NCBI RefSeq assembly: GCF_015706575.1
Contig: NW_024037058.1
Coordinates: 7,193,806-7,257,805, forward strand
Length of the DNA stretch: 64,000 nucleotides
Origin: Patiria miniata
Lineage: Eukaryota; Echinodermata; Asteroidea; Valvatida; Asterinidae
Direction of reading: 5' to 3'
Shown here: piece by piece, positions 57,086 through 64,000 of the stretch
How the letters are laid out: each line of letters starts with the position of its first letter
Position numbering within the stretch: position 1 is the stretch's first letter
The notes under the pieces: generated by a model
Seen by the model: the letters and a program-made list of their open reading frames with translations, nothing else
Told to the model about the DNA's origin: nothing
Databases searched by the model: none
Program-made: the position numbers and the translations under genes

Positions 57086-59340
57086 CCAATAATTATTCAT
57101 GATGTATCACATTCACGAGTATATTTTCATGCGAATTATACCAACAAAAAAGAAAATGCAATCGAAACAATTTTATTGTTTTAAATTGTTCATAATGTCT
57201 CACGATTGCCACTTTAATTTCATGAGAACTCGTCAGCAAACAAAAATAATATGACCAAATCACTTAATGTCATCGTACATGACAAAAGTACTCCACGGTT
57301 CGGGTGATTTGTCACAATTTACTTATTGTATTTAATTGAAAATAATTCTTCATGATGTATCACAGTATATTTTCATGGGAATCATATTCTAACAAGAAAG
57401 AAAATGCGATCGACACATTTTAGTGTTTTAAACGTGAAAAATACAATCTGAACGAAAGCAACGTTCATGGCAAGAAAGTCACACTCCTTTTCGAGCAATA
57501 ATCCAAGAAATTGCCAAAAAGTTCCTTTGTTTTACTTTTTCTACAAGGGCATTTTACACAAACACATCTTGCAGCTATACACTTTTCGGTCTACTTTTTT
57601 TCTCGCACGGAGACAAAATTACCTACCGGTTTAATACTATACAATGTAGATGATTTGCTATAGAGGGCGCGCCGCATGAACAGCGGTCACTACTGCCTTT
57701 ACTTAGCAGCGTCAACACGGACGCCTCAGCTCACTAGATAATATTGAGTAAAAAGAAGCCACTAATGGTTCGGTTAATATCTCAAGAAATACTGAATGTA
57801 TTAACTCAATATTTCCTCGAATAGTTGTTCATAATGTCTCCCAATTGCCAATTTAATTTCAAGAGAACTCGTCAGCAAACAAAAATAATATGACCGAATC
57901 ATTTAATGTCATCGTACATGACGAAAGTACTCCACGGTTCGGGTGATTGGTCAATAATTCTCCATGATGTATCACATTCACGAGTATATTTTTCATGCGA
58001 ATTATTCCAACAAAAAAGAAAATGCAGTCGAAACAATTTTAGTGTTTTTTAAACGTGAAAAATACAATCTGAACGAAAGCAACTTTCATGGCAAAAAAGT
58101 CACACTCGAGCAATAATCCAAGAAATTGCAAAAAAAGTTCCTTTGTTTCCCTTTTTACAAGGGAGTTTTAAACAATTTTGCAGCCATACAAGTTTCGGTC
58201 TTTTTTTTTACGCACGGAGACAAAATTACCTACCCGTTTAATACTATAATTGTTTTTCAATAGAGGGCGCGCCGCATGAACAGTGGTCACTACTGCCTAT
58301 GACAGCGTCAACACGGATACCTCACTACTATTGAGTAACAAGAAGACACTCATTATTCGAGCAATATCTCTAGAAATATTGTGTGTATTGAATCAATATT
58401 TCCTCGATTGATTGTACATTATGTCTCACGATCGTCAGCTCAATTTCATGAGAATTTTTCAACAAATAAAAATAATATGACCAAATCAATTAATGGCATC
58501 GTACATGACAAAAATACTCTACGGTTCGGGTGATTAGTCACAATTTACTGATTGTATTTAACTGAAATTCCGACCAATAATTCTTCATGATGTATCACAT
58601 TCAAGAGTATATTTTCAAGCGAATTATTCCAACAAAAAAGAAAATGCGATCAACACATTTTAGTGTTTTAAACGTGAAAAATACAACCTGAACGAAAGCA
58701 ACGCAGTCATGGCAAAAAAGTCACACTCCTTTTTGAGCAATAATCCAAGAAATTGCAAAAAAGTTCCTTTGTTTCACATTTTTTACAAGGGCATTTTACC
58801 CAAACACTTATGCAGCTGGGCACTTTCGGTTTTTTTTCTTCTCGCAATTACCTACCCATTCAATACTACCTTGACGGTTTTTCAATAGAGGGCGCGCCGC
58901 ATGAGCAGTGGTCACTACTGCCTATAATAGCCATTACCATTAGCCAATATGACTTAACTTTTTCTTTGAAATGGGGCTTGCGGTCGCCGCCAAAGTTAAT
59001 TGAACGTGATGGGGAGTGATAAATAACCGTCTGATATTTTCTACGCAAACCCCCGGTGTAGGGGGTTTTGCATAGAACAGATGCCAACTTTTAAGACAAT
59101 GCATTGTGTTAGTAATGGATCTGAATTACAGTCAACTTTCATGGAAAAACAGCACACTCCTTTTTTTTTTGGACGATAACTCAAGAAATCCCTGTTGTAT
59201 TGAATTGAGAATTCGTCTATATTGATTGGTCGTAATATATAACACAGATCTGTTGAATATCGAGAGAAATCGTCAAACTCAAAATATAATATAACCAAAA
59301 CAACAAGCCGAATTCAAGTCAATTTCCATTCAAAAGAGGG
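57086..59340 (+). repeat. ~600-bp tandem repeat (about 3.5 units)
   Basis: GAGGGCGCGCCGCATGA recurs at 57664, 58264 and 58888, periods of 600 and 624 bp. Each unit also has TCTTCATGATGTATCACATT, AAACGTGAAAAATACAA and CTGAACGAAAGCAAC. Further diverged pieces continue to about 59700 (AACTCAAGAAAT, AATATAACCAAAACAA). A part unit lies at 41265-41610. Confidence 0.9.
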
Positions 59341-60129
59341 CGCGCTACACAAATAGTGGTCACCGAGAATTTTCGTCAAGACCGAGCAAAACCAGCTGCC
59401 TAAAAAACAACACACTCGTTTTCCGGACGATAACTCAAGAATTACATGTACGGTTGTGTTGCACTGAAATTTCCTCTAGTGGTTGGTCGTAATATAGTCT
59501 GCTAAATATCCAGAAAAGGGCCGTCAAATAATAAAAAATAATATAACCAAAACAATGTGTGTGTTAAGCTGAAAAAAAACAACCGGAATTATTTTTACAG
59601 TCAACTTTCATGGAACAAAACAACACACTCCTTTGTTTCTGAGCGATAACTCAAGAAATACTTTTTGTACAGTGGTTTTCCTAGTTCTGGATGTTTCCTA
59701 GTTCCGGATAGCTTCAAATAAAAACCTACCTCTTCAAATTGGATTTGTCTTCAATATTTTTTTCTAACGAAGTGCATTTTGAAAAGGAAATGTAAGCTTC
59801 CTGATACACGACGATCTTTTCGATAAAACCTTTAGAAGTGGAATTTTGGCCAGTTTTCCGACTCGCACTTTGACATTATTGGACGGTTTGTAGAAAATGG
59901 CAGGAGCTGCGAATCGACGAAAATTTTTCGAAAAACATGCTTGATTTGGTAAGTTCTGACAGGAAAAAATTTTTTTGGTTTTTTTTGCGCAAAGCAGTTT
60001 TTGATCGATTCGGAACTGATTGAACCGATCTGAAACTAGGAAAAGTGACATCGGTACTTTTGACGTCGTAAAGTCAAAATAAAAAGAGATTCAATTTGGA
60101 AAATAATGTATAGTTTGACTCGCTATTAT
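59341..60129. other. Diverged repeat remains and unassigned DNA
   Basis: Contains decayed relatives of the ~600-bp unit up to about 59700, then unassigned AT-rich sequence. No gene is recognised. Confidence 0.5.
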
Positions 60130-60507
60130 CGCGGCATCCCTATTATCGCGGCATGGGGAATTTCTCTTTTTGCACTGCCAAAACTCCTGCAAGTGGCGAT
60201 TTTTATCCAGCTCTCTAGTCATAAGGATTTTTGCCGAGTTGTACAAAAAGGACGATTAAGAAATGTTGTGTCTTTCGGGACTTTTAACGATTTTTAATAA
60301 ATATTAACGTTTTCCAAACTTTTCCCTCACCTTGTTTGCTAAAAGGTACCGCCTGCATTGTAACATAAATTTTTAATGGTGCTCTGTCCATGAAAGTTCC
60401 ATTGTATGGTTTCCATTCTTCAGCTGCAAATGTAAAATGAAGTCAAAAGACGATATTTGCACCGCGAAATCGTAAAACGTTTTACGGGGATCAAAATAAG
60501 CACAAAC

Positions 60508-61170
60508 CGTCACCGTTTTCACGAAGAGCCACATATCTCCAAAATTACAATTTTTTTCGATTTTGATTTTTTTCGATATTTCGCATTAAAACAATGTACT
60601 TAACCATTTTGACATGTTTCTGTAAGCAAAACATCATTAATTTCTAAGTTACATTAATGTTGCAAGGGGCAGAAATCTCGATAACTGCATTTTGCGTTTT
60701 CACGAAGAGCCACATACATTTTGGCCCTTTGAACGCGTACAAAACCCATTGCACGGAAATACGTAAAAGTAGCCAGGTCAAATGAGATTTGCGTTTTCAC
60801 GAAGAGCCACATATCTTTGTTACATTTTCAGGCGCGCGCGCGTACTCACGCACGCCTATGGAAATACACGTTGAACAGAAAGGGCCAATATGTCGGAAAC
60901 GTGAATTTGCGTTTTCACAAAGAGCCACATATCTTTACTAATTAATTTCCACTAATTAACTGCTTTATTAAGTCTTATTACCGGGTTTATGTAAAACTTC
61001 AGCTCACGTAGAATCGTGTGATGGTTTTCTTACTGCACAAAGTTGTTGCAAAGTAGTATTTCTTGCAGTTTTAAAATATGAGAAACTTCTTTTGTGATTA
61101 TCTCGAAAACACTTTACTTCAAAATCAACATAATATATATAGTATGTGGCTGTTCGTGAAAACGGTGACG
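60508..61170. mobile_element. 663-bp TIR element with internal repeats of its own end
   Basis: Inverted ends CGTCACCGTTTTCACGAA and TTCGTGAAAACGGTGACG are perfect over 18 bp. TTTTCACGAAGAGCCACATA (with small variants) recurs inside about four times in direct orientation (near 60515, 60694, 60793, 60914). The paralogous repeat at 40187-41610 lacks it, so it inserted after the two copies separated. Non-coding; superfamily unknown. Confidence 0.85.
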
Positions 61171-61840
61171 AAAAATTTAACTGCACACCGTGTAAAGTGA
61201 ATGGCGCCCCCAATCGCCAATCAGTAGCCTTGCATCAGTGATTTCGTGTTCTTTCAGGGGAAGGGCAGGGTCTTAAAAAATCATCCTGTAGACATTTCGT
61301 CTTTAATCAAGTTGAACGTTACAGGGAAAATATCAGCCTTTATTCAGGGGATGATTTGGTCAAACATTAACTATGAATAAAAAAGTTGAGATCATTATAA
61401 AAACCACTTCCAGCATTTTGTTGATGTACCCTAACGTGGCGCGGCCCCCAACATGGCGCACTTCACAGAAAGTGAAATTTCATCAAGTTCTAAACACTCC
61501 TGTTCATAAATTGCGAGTTTATTTATTTATTTATAACAAAGTTAGAAGAAAAATCTATTTTGGCGTGATTTTCCGATTTTATTTTCAAGTGCAAACATGG
61601 GCGTCGCCAGGATTTTTTCTAGAGGGGGGCAAAACATATTTTTGCCAAAAAATGCCTGTATTTCTCAACACATTCTCGATTTATCAGTTTTAAAGGGGGC
61701 AGGAACATTTTGCCCTCCCCCCTCCCCGAACATTAAATGTACACCTCTATGACTTCGCGCCTCTTTTTCTTTTTTTTTCTCTTTTTTTTTTCTTCTTCTT
61801 TTTTTTTCTCCCCCCCCCCTTTTTGTTTTTGCTTTTTTTT

Positions 61841-61882
61841 TTGGGGGGGGGGGGCTGCCCCCCCCCCCCCCCCCCCCCCCCC
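61841..61882. repeat. G-run followed by a long C-run
   Basis: About 13 G, then CTG, then about 23 C. It would fold into a G:C hairpin and could form quadruplex or i-motif structures. Run lengths are unreliable in assemblies. Confidence 0.8.
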
Positions 61883-61960
61883 TCTCCACGCAAATGCCCC
61901 GAAAAATAAGAAAATAATTTTCTGACAAACATCTGGCTGGGTATGTAAGTAGACACAATA

Positions 61961-63592
61961 ATTATTTATCAAAATTTATCAAGTTCACAGAAATTCTTAA
62001 ATGTTAATTTGGAATTTTCCGAGATGTATTCAAGTGCGCCACGTCAGGGAACACAATTTGTGCCCAATTTCCGGACGCCACCGTTTTTGAATATCGGATT
62101 AAATTTTATGAAACCGAAATTGTTCACAGAGGTTAAATAGCGAGCATTAATAAGGTAAAGAGTACCAGTATTTTACTGCATGAATTTGAGGTTTGTCAAC
62201 AAAGAGGTTTGGCAACACTACACGAGGAAAGTCGGTTAAGCTTCGAAGTGCGCCACGTTAGTTTAATACTGTAACGAAAATGCAAGTCATGATTAATTTC
62301 CAGTAAGCACACTTTATTCTTCACTCTGATAAGATACAGGTTCCTTTCATAAACTTAATTGATAGGACTTACGGAAGATAAGAAGATAAGTTTAACTTGT
62401 ATTTAAATGAGAAGAATTAATGTCAATACAGTTGACTGTGTACTGATAATAGGGCCTATGATAAACTAATGGTAGAATACCTGTTAAATGAAATGACTTG
62501 TACAAGTTTAATTCATCGAAGCTTTATAGGTCAAGACGCTATGATTATTATGAATAAGAATATTATTTGGCGCAGTGGTTTATGGCCAATCAGAGCATTG
62601 CAAGAGACATATTGTTATGATGCGCTAGCTCCTTGCGTTATGTACGCGCCCAAACGCTATAAAAGACGAGCCAAGTCAGGGCTCGGTGTTCAGATCGTGA
62701 CTGGTTCTGGCCCGGTGAGGAACTTCACATAGAAGAAGGAGCGCGTCGTACTCAACGTTCGATTGCAATGCACATTGGCGCTCCGCCTCATCGTTATCCA
62801 CATAGACATTAGATTATACGCATCGGGCACGGTGTGTGCCAACAGTATTGGAAGACAATAAAACCGTTATCATTATTTGAAGAACAACACGATCTCTCCA
62901 GTCAGAATTCTTGTCTAGTCTCTAGTCATTTAGTACTTGAAGCAGTGATTTCGCGCCCGTTACAATACTATACATGCTATAGGGAACACCGTAGTCCACC
63001 GCTCCCTTTGGCTTTGCACACTCCGAGCATGTCTATTTTCACAGGCATCGTACACGGAATAAACCACACCACTGTCGGATTTTTTATATCAATTTGAAAA
63101 GGAAGAGTTATACTACACAAACGACAGGACAATGCGGAAAGGTTAGTGGGCAATCTCTATTCCGAACAGCGTGATAAGTACCTCGATAATATGGCAACCC
63201 ATCCTACAACGGAGTCCAACCTGGGCTAGCCTATAGGCTACACCGTAGGGCGACGTACGCTAGTGAGTATGGCTAGCTACGCGTAGGCCTATGCCATGTA
63301 CGCGGTCGTCCCTCGCTTGAATGAAGAATAAAATCCATAACACAAAACACCATAAAATGCTTACCACTGCATTCCAACCTCACCCCAATGTCCCTCCATA
63401 TTTCATTCTTCTTTTCAGTATCTTTAAACCCTCGCAACCGAGGCCTCGGTTTGATTTATCGTACAAAAACGATGTTCTTTTCGACTTCTACGATCAACTT
63501 TTCGTCATCCATCTTTGTTTTTATTTTCCACATTCAGCCGAAATAGTGACGTAAGAATGAGCTCAATGCTGATTGGTTAAAAGTTAAAATCG
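61961..63592. other. Mixed region with LTR-like promoter and poly(A) segment
   Basis: CGCTATAAAAGACGAG (about 62649), then GGGCTCGGTGTTCAGATCGT, then AATAAAACC about 200 bp later (62857), an arrangement like U3-R-U5 of a solo LTR. Ends and target duplication could not be fixed, so this may be only a chance promoter-like stretch. If real it is an old, isolated fossil with no internal genes in the window. The rest of the region is unassigned. Confidence 0.25.
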
Positions 63593-63604
63593 TACGATGA
63601 AAAT

Positions 63605-63663
63605 AGTCTGGTTCCCAGACCAAATGATTCTGACTATTACTGATGAATCGCGGGGAACCAGAC
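63605..63663. mobile_element. 59-bp inverted-repeat insertion with a 12-bp target duplication
   Basis: AGTCTGGTTCCC ... GGGAACCAGAC is flanked on both sides by TACGATGAAAAT (63593-63604 and 63664-63675). Related sequence: inverted at 18543-18593, and the internal pair of the TTAA-ended MITEs. Confidence 0.85.
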
Positions 63664-63975
63664 TACGATGAAAATCGCTCCCTGAGCGATTCCTACGATA
63701 TTGATCTCATCGTTATCGAGGTATCAGAATCGTTATCGTTTCAGTGCTACGATTTATTTTCTCGTTTTCGTTTAGACAGATTTCGTTCTCGTTTAGACAG
63801 ATTTAAAAAGCAAAAAGAAAAAACAAATATCATTCTCCTTTCGGACAGCAAAAAGGAAAACCAAAAACCAAAATGACAAACAAAACTCATTCGTTTTGGG
63901 ACAGCAAAAAGCATGAAAAGGCACTGTTGGTGGCGCCCTACTGTACTCCACAAAAACAAAAAACGTGGTTTCAAG

Positions 63976-64000
63976 ATGGCGACCTCCATGGATCTGTTCA
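63976..64000 (+). CDS. Possible start of a gene cut by the window edge
   Basis: CAAGATGGCGACC has a good start-codon context (A at -3, G at +4) and opens MATSMDLF before the window ends. AAGATGGCG is also a YY1-type motif common at animal transcription starts. Only eight codons are visible, so no identity can be given. Confidence 0.25.

Larger units (their letters stand above)
60130..61960 (+). repeat. Long dispersed repeat, copy 2, with an internal insertion
   Basis: Colinear with 40187-41265, but interrupted at 60508-61170 by an inverted-repeat element absent from copy 1. Right of the pyrimidine tract (61760-61830) a long G-run then C-run occurs (61841-61882). Confidence 0.88.

Noticed and set aside
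61665-61972. Lysine- and glycine-rich ORFs
   Set aside because: Products of the pyrimidine tract and the G/C runs.
1-64000. tRNA, rRNA or snRNA genes
   Set aside because: No cloverleaf box A/B pairs or rRNA-like segments were recognised by reading; a covariance-model scan would be needed to exclude them.

Overview
This is a repeat-rich piece of an animal nuclear genome. It has spliced genes with GT-AG introns, long AT-rich non-coding stretches, LINE fragments, many short inverted-repeat DNA elements and several kilobase-scale satellite arrays. The one complete host gene is a GLOD4 orthologue (glyoxalase domain-containing protein 4). I assembled it on the minus strand from nine exons (14830 down to 4210) with clean splice sites and intact reading phase, giving 297 residues, close to vertebrate GLOD4. 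Repeat content and gene structure fit a marine invertebrate, perhaps a deuterostome (echinoderm, hemichordate or lancelet), but the sequence alone does not settle this.

Layout. 1-4.1 kb: non-coding DNA downstream of GLOD4 with two copies of a MITE family ending in TTAA. 4.2-14.83 kb: GLOD4; its introns hold a 21-bp minisatellite (intron 8), a LINE 3' end and a Harbinger-type MITE (intron 6), a 2.2-kb palindrome with a smaller MITE in one arm (intron 2), and a TIR element with a perfect 96-bp inverted repeat (intron 1). 15-15.4 kb: an inverted array of 70-bp units just upstream of GLOD4. 16-18.5 kb: a 1.1-kb inverted-repeat element, the first monomers of a ~265-bp satellite, and a 512-bp MITE with a 9-bp target duplication. 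18.7-25.55 kb: a composite 6.8-kb insertion inside one satellite monomer, made of GTTGCAAC-type arrays and inverted ~160-bp repeats. 25.55-34.56 kb: the main ~265-bp satellite array, interrupted by a 489-bp retroelement tail (12-bp target duplication) and by a nearly full-length, frameshifted RTE-like LINE. 34.6-38.9 kb: a region with many TGACGTCA palindromes, a second Harbinger-type MITE and one possible cysteine-bearing exon. 39-41.6 kb: a second copy of the 16-kb inverted-repeat element, then a long repeat copied again at 60-61.9 kb. 41.6-47 kb: more GC-balanced sequence with no recognised gene. 47.4-56.8 kb: a 9.4-kb satellite of ~65-bp units with higher-order repeats, carrying a third Harbinger-type MITE. 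57-59.4 kb: a ~600-bp tandem repeat. 61.9-64 kb: an LTR-like promoter/poly(A) segment, a 59-bp inverted-repeat insertion with a 12-bp target duplication, and a possible gene start at the window edge.

No operon-like or defence-like multigene system is visible. The notable content is repeat biology: nested, datable insertions into satellites, perfect hairpins, and higher-order satellite structure.
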